The position numbers and the translations under genes are program-made. Under the pieces are notes generated by a model. It did no database searches. It worked only from the letters and a program-made list of their open reading frames with translations, and had not been told where the DNA came from. Positions 11,119 to 22,794 of a stretch of DNA of 64,000 nt are shown one piece after another (position 1 is the first letter of the stretch; each line of letters opens with the position of its first letter). The DNA comes from Lathyrus oleraceus (taxonomy: Eukaryota > Streptophyta > Magnoliopsida > Fabales > Fabaceae). The stretch covers positions 436,430,238 through 436,494,237 of the forward strand of contig NC_066581.1 of NCBI RefSeq assembly GCF_024323335.1, written 5' to 3'.

Positions 11119-11325
11119 TTCCTCAGCCTTCCTATCAGTTGTAGCCTCTCCTTCCTTAGTAATAACTGGATGTTCCCAGCCTGTTAAAACAACCTTCCAA
11201 GCCTTATTATCCAAAGATTTTAGAAAGGCTACCATTCGAGGTTTCCAGTAGTCATAGTTGGATCCATCCAGAATAGGTAGTCTGTGAGATCCTCCGTCTC
11301 TATCCATAGTACCAGAAAGTAACAT
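11114..11325 (-). pseudogene. gag: Sirevirus-1 gag, N-terminal part
   Basis: About 70 codons start at ATG 11323-11325 (MLLSGTMDRDGGSHRLP..); an alternative in-frame ATG is at 11305-11307. The sequence YDYWKPRMVAFLKSLDNKAW is a typical Sirevirus gag N-terminus. The frame runs into the right end of Copia-A and resumes at 2558, so this exon-like piece is not separately functional. Confidence 0.88.
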
Positions 11326-11360
11326 CCCTAGATCTCACCTAGAGCCAGAGCAGGATGCTT

Positions 11361-11372
11361 GCTCTGATACCA
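11361..11372 (-). promoter_or_regulatory. Primer binding site of Sirevirus-1 (initiator tRNA-Met)
   Basis: The sense sequence TGGTATCAGAGC lies two bases inside the 5' LTR end (..AATTTCA), as in other plant Copia elements. Confidence 0.9.
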
Positions 11373-11374
11373 AT

Positions 11375-12321
11375 TGAAATTCTGGCATCAGATATGAGAT
11401 GTCGAAGGTAATCTCACGACACTAATATCTGAACAATACAAACAGGATAAAAGATAAAGAACAGTAATGCAAGAGACACAAGTAATTGTTAACCCAGTTC
11501 GGTGCAAACTCACCTACGTCTGGGGGCTACCAAGCCAGGAAGGAAATCCACTAAATAGAATCAGTTCAAAGACTCTCAGTAAATAACTTCAAGTTACAGT
11601 CTTTACACCTAATCTCTACCCGTGCGACTTCTACCTAAGAACTCTTAGATATGAGATCCTACTCACTCCCCCTCAATCACAGCAGTGATATAAAACAAGA
11701 ATTACAATGAAAAGAAGACACTCTTCAAAGACACATACTTGATCTTACTTAAAAGCTTCAATCAAGTAAACACACACTCATGCTTCAAAGCTTAGAGTGG
11801 ACAAATTACAACTCAAAAATCAGACCAAATCAATCATCTATGGATGAATTGAATGGCTTACAATTCACACGACCACACAAGACTAAAACCCTTATTCTCT
11901 CTCAATATTTCATTCGTTATTTATTGTGTATAAAACCAGGTTTTCCATGTCCTTTATATAGAAGCATTTGGTTGGGCTTGGACATCATAAAACCCTAAAA
12001 CTATTTTCCATTCATATCTTCTCATGACAGTTGATTATATCTCTTTGGAAAATAAGTCAATCTAGTTGTAATTACTGATTAATAGCGTGTTCAATCATCT
12101 CATCAATCATACATAGATTAACATTAAAAATGCAATCACATAATACATAACATTCATACTGAATGTTCTGTATACAGATGTCATGACATCGGGTCTGACG
12201 TCTCAGTAAAATCATGCATAATCATATTTTAAACATCCTGCAGGTACATGTTATCTTATGTCAAGACAACACTTGTGACATCTTGTGAACACTCTAGGTT
12301 TTACCAAAACTTCTGCCAACA
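11375..12321 (-). repeat. Sirevirus-1 5' LTR
   Basis: The 947 bp repeat in sense starts TGTTGGCAGAAG at 12321 and ends ..GAATTTCA at 11375, with canonical TG/CA ends. A TATATAAA box lies at 11953-11960. The U3 contains the perfect palindrome GATGTCATGACATC at 12178-12191 and several GTCA/TGAC words. The matching 3' LTR is outside the window. The right edge is set by the TG terminus only, because no target duplication can be compared. Confidence 0.82.
11953..11960 (-). promoter_or_regulatory. TATA box of the Sirevirus-1 5' LTR
   Basis: The sense sequence TATATAAA lies about 370 bp into the LTR, followed by CT-rich sequence. This is a reasonable core promoter position for an LTR of this size. 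Confidence 0.6.
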
Positions 12322-13276
12322 CATAGAACCAACACATTGCGTTAGAATTACTTTTTCAAAAGTAACAATTTTACTCGCAAATCAATATTAGCACCGAGTA
12401 AATTTCAACAATAGTCGAATCAGAGGCATACCGCTTCAGGTCACTATTTATGAGGGGCATATCACCTAGGGATCCTACCGATCAAGAGCAAATCATTATA
12501 ATCATGGGAAAATCATTTGAAGATCTTATTGGCTAGGGGAAAATCATTCCATGAATTGGCCGACATAGGGAAAATCACCTTCCGACCCTATTGATCATCG
12601 ACATACCTTCCAAGATTCAAATACTGGGGCAACCCATATTAAGATCATATCACATCATAATAGGATCCAAATTCCTTTTCAGGTAACTCATTTAAAAGGT
12701 CCTACCAGCAGGGGAAAATCACCTGAAGACACCGTTGATCAGGGGCAAATCCCTTCAAGGCTTGGTCAAATATTGTGGCAGATCACTACAAGGCTCGATC
12801 AAAAGGAATAACCCCAAGAAATGATTCATCAAGGGAAAGCCATTCCAAGAGCGGATTAATCGAGAAATAATCTCTTCATAGCCAATACCAAGGCAAGCCA
12901 CCTTAAAAGCATGGAAAAGCCAACCCTTCAAAGATCGATAAATCTTTGGTAAATCGTTTCAAGAACCGATTGGCCAGGGGCATAGCGCTTCAAAAGTAAA
13001 AAAATTAGGGCAAGTCATCTTATGACAAGACTGCTCCAAAACTCGTATTAAGATGAATCTCTTCAAAGATCCAGCAGATTGGGGAAAGATAGGCTACAAA
13101 GGGACAAGTCCTCTCTATACTTTCTAGACTCCTAAGCAAACTCCACCGTACATCACTGACCATCGAGTTCATCATGAGTATCAGAGGTCATACTAGCACA
13201 ACACCCTACCGCCTTTTGACAAATAACCTTGTTACACGAACAAACTCTCCAAGATGTAACCACCCACGACCCACCC
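12322..13276. repeat. Degenerate periodic repeats, noncoding
   Basis: A loose motif like GGGGAAAATCACYT.AAG followed by GATC-rich sequence recurs every 40-50 bases (for example near 12455, 12505, 12535, 12575, 12710, 12745 and 12780). No credible coding frame is present. It may be a decayed 3' minisatellite tail of a Tat-type retroelement, but no element adjoins it to prove this. Confidence 0.5.
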
Positions 13277-13763
<487 letters not shown>

Positions 13764-13764
13764 A

Positions 13765-15604
13765 TAAGCTTGACCCTGGAAAGTCAAAGCTAGTTGAGAA
13801 GTTTGCATATATGAAGATCAATCTTTAAGAATCCAAGGATAAAGATTCTAGAGATAAAGACTCAGAAGGCAAAGCTAAGGACTCTGAAGCAAAATACTCA
13901 AAAGCGACTAAACCAGAAGTTGTTGTTGGTCCGACTCATCAAAAGAAGAGTAGACCGAGAACTTCTCATTCTGGAGAATTGATTATGAGAGATAAAGACA
14001 CACCAATCAGAACTTGATCTTCACTCAAACCTTCAGAAGAAACTCTTATGGGTTTGGTATCTCCGATAGAGCCCACGTTTATTGATGAATCTCTTCTAGA
14101 TAATTAATGGATTTTGGCTATGCAAGAAGAACTGAATCAGTTCACTAGAAATAACGTTTGGGATCTTGTTCAGAAACCAAAGGGTTTCCATGTCATTGGA
14201 ACCAGATGGGTATTCATATAAACAAGCTCAATGAGAAAGGTGAAGTCGTCAGAAACAAGGCTCGGCTGGTTGCATAAGGTTATAGTTAACAAGAAGGTAT
14301 AGACTATACATAAACCTTTGCACCGGTTTCCTAGTTGGAGTCTATTCGTCTTTTAATTTTGCTTGCAGTAAATCATAACATCCTTTTATATCAAATGGAT
14401 GTTAAGAGTGCATTCTTAAATGGACACATTTCTGAAGAAGTGTATGTGCACCAACCCCCTGGTTTTGAAAGATCTCCAAACCCAAATTTTGTTTTCAAAC
14501 TGAAAAAGTCGTTATATGATCTGAAACAAGCTCCCAAAGCTTGGTATGAAAGACTAAGTAACTTCCTTTTGAAAAATGATTTTACCAGAGGGAAAATGGA
14601 CACTATGCTCTTTTGTAAAAACTTTAAGAATGATATTCTGGTTGTGCAAATTTATGTTGATGATATTATTTTTGGTTCCGCTAATGCTTCGTTGTGCAAG
14701 GAGTTTTCTAAGTTAATGCAGACAAAATTTGAAATGAGTATGATGGGAGAACTTAGGTTCTTTATGGGGATTCAAATTGATCAACGTTCCAAAGGAACAT
14801 ATATCCACCAGAGCAAGTATACAAGAGAACTTCTGAAGAAGTTTAACATATTAGAATGCAAGCAAGCAAAAACTCCAATGCATCCTACATGCGTTCTGGA
14901 GAAGGAAGAGGTAAGCAGTAAGGTAAATCAGAAGCTATTCAGAGGTATGATAGGCTCTCTCCTTTATCTAATTGCTTCTAGACATGATATTTAATTCAGT
15001 GTCTATTTGTGTGCTCGCTTCCAATTAGACCCTAGGGAGACTCACTTAACTGTTGTTAAGAGAATCTTTAGGTATCTAAAAGGTACTACTAACCTTCGTT
15101 TGCTTTATAGAAAATCAAGTGACTACAAGTTAGTAGGTCATTGTGACGCTGAATATGCTGGAGACAGAAAAGAAAGGAAAAGTACTTCTGGAAGTTTCAA
15201 ATTTCTGGGAGATAGTCTGATCTCGTGGTCTAGCAAAGTGCAGCCAACAATTGCACTTTCAATAGCCGAAGTTAAGTATATCATAGCTTCTGGATGTATC
15301 ACTCGTATACTCTAGATGAAGAGTCAGCTGGAAGATTATCAGATATTTGAGAGTAGCATTCCTATTCTCTGCGATAATACTTATGCTATTTATTTATCCA
15401 AGAATCCTATCTTTCATTCTAGGGATAAACATATTGAGATTAAACATCAATTTTTATGTGACTGACTATATTTATAAGGGTATTTTTCACTTAAAATTTG
15501 TTGATTCAGATCATCAATGGATTGATATCTTTACAAAACCCCTTGTTGAAGATAGATTCGTTTTCATTTTGAAAAACTTATTAATGGACTCTTGTCCAGA
15601 ATGA
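13765..15604 (+). pseudogene. pol: Sirevirus-2 pol remnant (linker, reverse transcriptase, RNase H)
   Basis: A Lys/Asp/Ser-rich linker before RT starts at 13765 and is followed by RT sequence. The longest open part, 14335-14994, includes QMDVKSAFLNG, SLYDLKQAPKAWY and the catalytic YVDDIIFGS near 14652. RNase H follows at 15007-15604 (for example GHCDAEYAGDRKERKSTSG and the terminal DIFTKPL block) and ends at a TGA at 15602. Stops or shifts occur near 13826, 14015, 14104, 14220, 14275, 14990 and 15313. It is inactive. These motifs are the usual Copia RT order, and the linker suits a Sirevirus. Confidence 0.88.
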
Positions 15605-16069
15605 AAAGATGTTATCATAATGTTAAGCTTCCAAAACTCTTGATTAGGTTCTGAGAATTCATTGTTGTTTTGATTATGAGAAATAAGCTTTCTGAAGTGA
15701 GGAAGTTTCATGAATCAGAAAGGTTCTGATTGGAAGCAATCTTATCAATTTTTCTTCTTGATTTTGAACAGTTGTTGCTTTAAATGATTGTCATTTCATT
15801 TGATATCATGTGGTTCTTAGTGGTGACAAATTGTCCCACTTTCTGAGCATGCATGATGTTGGCATGACACAATGGGTTTCCTTTTATTAGAATTAGGTTA
15901 AAACTCTTAAGTTTCTCTATGACGGGGTATCCCTTACTTCCGTCATTACTAATATTTTCTATATAAACCCACTTCACTCACATTTTACACTACGCTCACA
16001 TTTTTTCCACACTTTTAATCTCTGAAACCTCCAAACTCTGAAACTGCTCTTCATCTTCAACTTTCTTCA

Positions 16070-16574
16070 ATGGATGCAAATCAACCATAATAATCTCCTC
16101 TTCACTCCATTGTTGATGGAAATCACCTAGTTATGGAAGGGCTTCCTAAAATAACTCTTAACACTCCATTCGAGGACCAAATGATTCTTAGTGAAACCAT
16201 AACTGATATCAAAAACCTAATGGATAACGGTTTTGATTTTTCTGCTTAGTTTTGTACAACGAACTCCATTATGCCTTCCTGCTCCTGAAGTTGAGGTAGA
16301 AGATATAGAGGATGAGGAGGCTTCTGGACATATAGAGGTTGTCTTGACAGATACTTCTGCTCAACTAGACAAAGGAAAACAAGCCGCTTCTGAAGATCAA
16401 CAACAAGCTGATAGTGAGCCAGAACAACAAATTGTTGTTTATGAGAATCATTTGGATATGCAAGATCTTCTATTTGAAAAGATTCTTTCGAAACTTCTGC
16501 CGCTTCCTCCGCCACAAAACTCTAACCCTCAGTTTTCAAAATTTTATGCACTTTTATGTTTTTATTTTGCCTAA
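16070..16574 (+). pseudogene. Env-like third ORF remnant of Sirevirus-2
   Basis: A start (MDANQP..) at 16070 is followed almost at once by stops. A recognisable stretch then reads TPFEDQMILSE..DIKNLMDNGFDF, and after a frame change comes an acidic, Gln-rich segment (16281-16574) ending at a stop. Position between RNase H and the 3' LTR and these words resemble the env-like or extra ORF of some legume Sireviruses. The central part of a normal-length ORF seems deleted. No transmembrane segment is convincing. Confidence 0.5.
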
Positions 16575-17401
16575 GTATTTTTGTATTGTTATGCCTTCTG
16601 GCATTATCAATAAAATCTTATTGTTTCCTCATTTTATTTTGTCTATGTCTTTTTTATCGATGACAAAGGGGGAGAAACGTAATTCATTTTGGTATACCTA
16701 TATTCGTGAATCAGAACTCAAACATTTTTAATGTTTCTGTTAACAACTACTTCGAAGAAAACTTTGTTAATTGTATTTCAGGGAAAGTCAAGAACATCAT
16801 AAGCTCTTAAAGTTATTTAGATCAGAACTTAAGTTACCAGTTTCTGAACAAATGGTTTACTCTCCGAGTCTGAAGTTTTAACATCACCGTTTGAGAAAGA
16901 CTTCCAACCAGACATACCCAGACATTAAGTTTTGAGGAATTGTGATTTCCTTGTAAATCAGAATTGATTCAACCAGGTTTAAGGTGTTAACCTAGTTCTG
17001 AAGCTTTTTAAAAAAAATTTAACCAGGTTCTAAAACTCTTTAAGAAGGCTTCGTATCCAGGCTTTGAAGCTCTTTCAAAAAAGAACCAGACTATGACGCT
17101 CCTTCAAAAAGAGATTAACCAAGCTTCCGAAGTGAAGTTCATCAGAGTGTTGACTTTGACAACCAATGTTTTGGATAAGTTCAAGCAAATTCTGAAGACA
17201 AACTAGATTCTGATGGAAGATCATTATGGTTCTTCAAAAAGGATAATCATGAAAGTGTTCTTTCATTCTGATTTTATCTTTTTAGGATTGTACATCTCAG
17301 GGGGAGCTTTGTGCTTTGATGTGGTGTATCTTTATGTGATTACCCTGTACAAAACTGTTCATAAAAATACATGGTTTTGTCATCATCAAAAAGGGGGAGA
17401 T
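16575..17401 (+). other. 3' noncoding region of Sirevirus-2 with repeated polypurine tracts
   Basis: AAAGGGGGAGA occurs at 16665-16675, CAGGGGGAGC at 17298-17307 and AAAAAGGGGGAGA at 17388-17400. The last abuts the LTR and is the likely functional PPT. Between them are diverged repeats of an AACCAGGTT..AAG.TCTTT type. Multiple PPT-like tracts are a known Sirevirus trait. Confidence 0.7.
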
Positions 17402-17717
17402 TATTACAACAAGAGTTGGATAGTTATTTATACCTTAAGTTTTGATGATAACAATGTTATATTTGTGTGAGAACAATTTTGGTACCCTAATGGTTTATTA
17501 TTGTGTAGCTTGAATAACCAGTTCTGATTCTGAGTTAATGACGTGCAACCTTGTCAGTTTCTGAAGATTTGTTCCGAATTCCTCTTCTGTGCTAATCACT
17601 TATGAGAAGTTCTGAAAGACGCCAGGTTACTGCTCCAATGTTCTTTCTGCTTCTGCGTCGAGTCACTCCTAAGAAGTTCTAGAAAGGCGCTATGTTGTTG
17701 CTGCAGTGTTCTCTTTG

Positions 17718-17722
17718 CTCCT
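17718..17722. repeat. Target-site duplication (left) of the solo LTR, CTCCT
   Basis: CTCCT precedes the TG end of the solo LTR and recurs at 22790-22794. The same word appears once, uninterrupted, in the duplicate LTR near 25079-25083. Confidence 0.9.
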
Positions 17723-18244
17723 TGTCGCAACGCGAAAAACAACCGGCGGAAAAATACAGAGCCGCTACCGACGCTATTCATCCTATGACGGAAAGGGAGC
17801 GCAGGACTAACCTAAGAAAGGGAAAGGAACGGTCTTATGACCAGAGATTGCAAGGTACGGGAGTCGGTTACGCAAGGGGAAGGTATTAGCACCCCTCACG
17901 TCCGCCGTACTCAACGGGATCCACGCTCAAAAGATAGCTCAAAGAATAGGAAAAGGTTACTAATAAAACTGCTCAAAGAAATTGCACAAACTGGAATAAA
18001 AAACAGGTGGATGAAGAAAGAAAACGGAGGAAGTGGACTCGGCAGGATGTCGCATCCTGGGCCTACGTAGTTTATCAGAAACAAACATCAGAGTCAACGT
18101 AGTTTGGGGAAGGGAGGCATGCTCGCTAGGATATCGCATCCTATGCCTACGTATCTTCTCTATCCATAGGAGAATCAGAGCACTCGTAGCTCGGATAACA
18201 CACGCCGAAACAAAACGCCAAAAAGGGACGCTGAGACATCAAAA

Positions 18245-18360
18245 GACACACCCAAAAGGAAACAGAATGCCAATACATGGACTTACATCCGACTCCCAAC
18301 AATAACCAACAAGGAAACAGAATGCCAATACATGGACTTACATCCGACTCCAAACAAACA
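18245..18360. repeat. Short tandem duplication inside the solo LTR
   Basis: A block of about 55-60 bases containing GGAAACAGAATGCCAATACA occurs twice in a row, separated by a few A/C-rich bases. Confidence 0.85.
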
Positions 18361-21300
18361 AACGCTAACCAGCGAACACCAAAGAAAAAGGTTATCAGAT
18401 TACCCCAACAAAGTAATCAAATATCCAAAGATGAACCCCAATGATAACAATCATCACCAATGAACCCCGAATATGAACCCCAAATGATAACATAAGAACT
18501 CCCCAAGGTATGAACGTACAACACATGCACACGCTGAACAAACGAGTACTCACACCAAAGAAACAAGTAAAGGGTACACACACTCAAAACAACAAAAAGA
18601 AAAGGTTGAACACACACAAAAAAACAAAAGGGTGCCCAGAGAGATTGCTCGCAACCTCCTGCCTACGTATCTCATCTGGTATGAGAATCAGGGCGACGTA
18701 GTTCCCCTTAACAGGGGTATAACACTCTCCTAACCAGAGACCAGGGAAACAACAAACTAATAGGGAGACTAAGACTCGAGCCTAATAGTTGTCATGTCAT
18801 CAATGTCCCTAAGTTGAGGTCTCTAACATGCATTCAGCTTCCTCAGAAATCAATCATACAACTCCTACAGAAATGGAGATGAGAAAAGGAAGGCAGATAA
18901 ACACACCAACACAAGTGAACAAGCATCACACATTATATCCATACAAGAGGCCCAAACATTGGGTAGGCTTTAGTCAAGAGGGGTCATTTCAACCTCGACA
19001 AACAATCCAAACTGTAATGGGTTATCTGTAGCTCTTAACCATTGACATTGAACGTCAGGGTGAAGCTGATCAAAATGGTAATGAGGATGAGACCTCATGC
19101 TCTTAACCCTGGCCAGGGTGAGCTCATGACACAGAAAGCGTGGGGATCCAGAAAGAGAGACCCTATTCCACTTGACAGACACAGGACAAAGACCTTGGGT
19201 ACATGTTCAGAAGCATCAGCACGTAGTGCGAGCATAAAGAACGACTCACTGAATAACGGGGGATTGGCTACTAATCCCTTTTATCCGTCAATTGCCTCTA
19301 CTCTTGGAGGTCTTATCAAATGTCACATGCCTCATTTTGGAGGTCTTTGGCACAATTGTAAACAAACACAAACAGAGCCTCTGAAGGAGGACTTGCCAGC
19401 CAAATGCCTGCCAAAAAGGTGACAGGACTTCCAGACTACATGAAGTAAGGAGATAACTACCTAAGTGGTGTATCAACCACAATCCAAAGCTCAAGCAAGA
19501 GCTAAAATCAAGAAACTAAGGTACCTGTACAAAAACTAAACAGTTAATATTTCAGTCAGAAAACCAACAGACAAACAGTGAAACCATTCACAGTTACACA
19601 ACTCAATGAACAATGCTCAAGCACTCAAATGAACTCATGAGCTCAAGCACATCAATTAGAACCTACAAAACAAATATATGTTAGAACTCAAAGCATTTGC
19701 ATCTCACAAAGTGAGAACAAATCAACCATCAATGCTAAATGTCCAAACCTGAAACACAAAGCACAGTTAGTTTATGCACAAAACACTAGTACAAAGACTA
19801 AGTTCAAAACTAAACCAAATGATCAAAACAGAACCCAATCTTTTACATAATGCACATTCAAACAATCCACAAAATGTCCTTAAAAGGACCAGCATCAAAT
19901 CACTAAGCAAGTATCTCAAATGATCCATGTAATGCAATGACCAAACAATGTACACAAAATGAACTCCCAACTTAGAAAATCCAAATCAAATCAGAAATGC
20001 ATGCAATGACTTTGAGATTTTTCATACAAGTTATTTATGTCATGAATAACCAACATGCAAAAAATCAAATCCAGAAAGGTTCCAATGATAGATGAACAAA
20101 AATGCAACAATTCAATGCCAAAAATGTGACACAAATTGTCACATTATTCTCTATGTGTCAAAAACAATGATAACATGTGAGGAAAATCCAAACCAGCGAT
20201 AAAAAATTCCTATCATGAGTGAAGATCAAGCATACAGAAAATTGGATCAATTGGCTCAACAATGAAGATTTACAATGCAATGAATGTAACATGTCAATTT
20301 AGCATAATGTTCATTCAAAAATCACACATAAAAAATCCAGCCATCAACAAATCATGAAATTAATACCAAAAAAAACTAGACATTCATACAAAACTAGGAA
20401 AAAATTGGAGTTTATTTGGATCATTTTTGAATTTTTTATGCATTTTACAAAATAAGCAAAAACAATTGAATTATTAAATAAAATGGAGGGAAAAGCAAAA
20501 TTCAAATTAAATCAGGAATATCCATAACCACATGATCACGCGCGCAGAAACAATCCAACAGATCTCATTCAAAATACCAAAATGCACAGTTTCATTTATT
20601 AGTCAGCATGCTCAGTCAGCAAGTCAAAACACGCATGGCACGGTCAAAGCAAATGCTACCAATCAAACTCACACACAGGCAAACACATGGCAGACAACTC
20701 AGCTAAATGAAACGATGCGTTTCATTAAATGATTTGGCACGCACACTCAGTGTTCAACTGTACGCATGGCATAGTCAAACAAATCCTGGCCAATCGCTCA
20801 TCCAAGCAAGCATACATGTGGGTCCAGCAAGGCAAAACCCTAGCAATTACAGAGACGCCGGAGCTAAGCTCCGGTCGTCTTCTCAGGCGAGCTAGACGGT
20901 GGCGCCGCCGTGGAAAAATGCAGAAATGAACAAAATCTATATCAATCGAATCATCTTTCAACAAGGAATCCAAATATGTTAATGGATCAACCTAATTCCT
21001 CCTAACTTTTCCAGATCGAACACAAACATATTTGAGATCCAAACTTCAAGTTCATCATACATGCTCAAATATTCATCCATTTTCAAATCTAATCATATCT
21101 ACATGATCCATGCAACATGAACTACACATCTATGTACATAAAACAGCAAAAAGAGAGGACGAAAATTTGGTCACCTTGAAATGGAAGCTTCTGAAATCAT
21201 ATCCTCAAGCTCTCATATGCTCCAGATCCAATCCTATGCTCTTGCCTCGAAGCTTTAAGCAATGATCGACAGTTGAAATCACCTGAATCCACTTCAATTT

Positions 21301-21524
21301 TCAACTTCCATCAACATGTGATTGTGCTTGAACAACTTGAATTATGGCTCAATTGATCAAAACAATGGTTGATTCTTGCTCAGAATTGCATGAGGATCAA
21401 GAATCTACAAAAATATTTGGTGTTTGTGTGGAGAAATTGAAGAATCGAAGAGAGAGAAAATTTGGAGAATTTCTTGAATTTTGATCTCAAAAGTTAGTTA
21501 TGGTGGTTATGGCTAGGGTTTCTG

Positions 21525-21532
21525 TATTTATA
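21525..21532 (-). promoter_or_regulatory. TATA box of the solo LTR
   Basis: The sense sequence TATAAATA is followed downstream by CT-rich and AAACCCTA sequence. It lies about 1.26 kb into the LTR, leaving a very long R/U5. Confidence 0.6.
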
Positions 21533-22789
21533 CTTCATGCTAATGATGCTGAGAACCAAATTAGACCTTCACTAATCATGATTAAGGAGATATTAAGCCA
21601 TTTGCAAAAAAAAAATGAAAATGACACTTCATGGCCATAATGCACGTATAGTTTCCCATGCAAGGCTTTCAATTCACTCAAAATCATCCAATGGTCATGA
21701 TGGAATTAGTATTTTGCTTATATCATAAGCCAAATTTGAATTATGGAAATTCCCTCCAAAATGAACACATGAGAAATGATGAGCATACACACTTTTCCCA
21801 TGCATGGCAAAGCCTATTTTGAGATGTCTTGATCATGAGAAGCATTTTGCAAAAAGAATGGATCAAATTGGAGCATTGCATCAAAAGTTATGCCACTTTG
21901 AATTTCCATGCACACCTTGTGATCAAATGACCATAACTCCTTAACCATTCATCATATGGACATGAATTAGGGCTTTTTGGAAAGGGGGAACAAAGATATA
22001 CAACTTTCATGTTCACAAAAAATCTATTTGAAACTTCTTTGATATTGAAAAGTCAAGTTGAATATGGACCAAAAACTTGCCAAATTAGGAAACTTTGAAT
22101 TATAGGTCACTTTCCATTTTTGGTAACTTTTTCCATGACCTTTGAATCTTCCAGATGAATGTTTAAAATGATGAATGGACTTCTTTTGAACATGATTGAG
22201 GTGTCTCAACTCATTTCCCCATCTCATAGCCCTCAGTTGACTACACAATTGACTTTTTGGTCCTCAGATGACCTTGAAATGCCTTGATCCACTTGAGCCT
22301 CTACCACTTGGGGAAATTGCTCAAAAATGAAACCCTAGCTCATGTAAGCTCCTCATAACAATCATGTGATCCTCATCCCCAGCAAATACCTCATCTCTTT
22401 GAGAAACCCTAGTTGGAAGAATAACATTGATTAGGGTTGACCAGAGGTCACAACCCTAATTCAGAGGAACTTGAGGAAGAACTCTGAAACCCTTGATGAT
22501 GATAGAACCATGATGATGGTAATATATCCTTGCAAACAAGATGATACTCAAGACCTTTGAATAATCAAGAAACCCTAATGAAAATCAAACCCTCAGATGG
22601 TTGATCATCAATTCATAAAGACCCTTAGGCTTGAATCATGTAACTTCTCCATCTTTTTGAAAAGACTTTGGAGGATGATCTTCTTATCTTCCTATGAGAT
22701 GCAAAATGCAATGCCTAATGCTCTATAATATGAAATGCAATGTGTCAAACTAGTCTCAAGAAGAGGAGGGCAAATTTTGAGGTGTTACA

Positions 22790-22794
22790 CTCCT
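22790..22794. repeat. Target-site duplication (right) of the solo LTR, CTCCT
   Basis: This matches 17718-17722. Confidence 0.9.

Larger units (their letters stand above)
1..12321 (-). mobile_element. Sirevirus-type Copia retrotransposon (Sirevirus-1), partial, interrupted by Copia-A
   Basis: Read on the minus strand the order is 5' LTR (11375-12321), tRNA-Met PBS, short leader, gag and pol, which runs off the window at base 1. The gag has the long Lys/Glu-rich tail and two zinc-knuckle regions typical of SIRE1-like Sireviruses, followed by a DSG protease and a DDE integrase. A complete 8.6 kb Copia element (2559-11113) sits inside gag. The 3' half and 3' LTR lie outside the window, so the target duplication cannot be checked. 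The Sirevirus assignment rests on recognised protein features. Confidence 0.85.
17723..22789 (-). mobile_element. Ogre/Tat-type solo LTR, 5067 bp
   Basis: The insert begins TGTCGCAACGCG and ends ..GAGGTGTTACA, with a perfect 5 bp target duplication. In minus sense it starts TGTAACACCTCAAAATTTGC and ends ..CGCGTTGCGACA, the form of legume Ogre-type LTRs. No PBS, PPT or protein homology is inside, and the length suits Ogre LTRs (around 5 kb), so it is a single LTR left by LTR-LTR recombination. Internal features include a TATA box (21525-21532), a GC-rich stretch near 20860-20910, three diverged copies of a CCTACGTA-containing block (about 18041, 18121 and 18640) and a 60 bp direct repeat near 18245-18355. 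Short frames inside look like chance. Confidence 0.88.

Noticed and set aside
19042..19422. 126-codon frame inside the solo LTR
   Set aside because: It lies wholly within LTR noncoding sequence, antisense to it, without any known domain.
17723..22789. Complete short retroelement (two LTRs plus a tiny interior)
   Set aside because: No internal PBS or PPT, no long direct repeat at the two ends, and the termini behave as one LTR.
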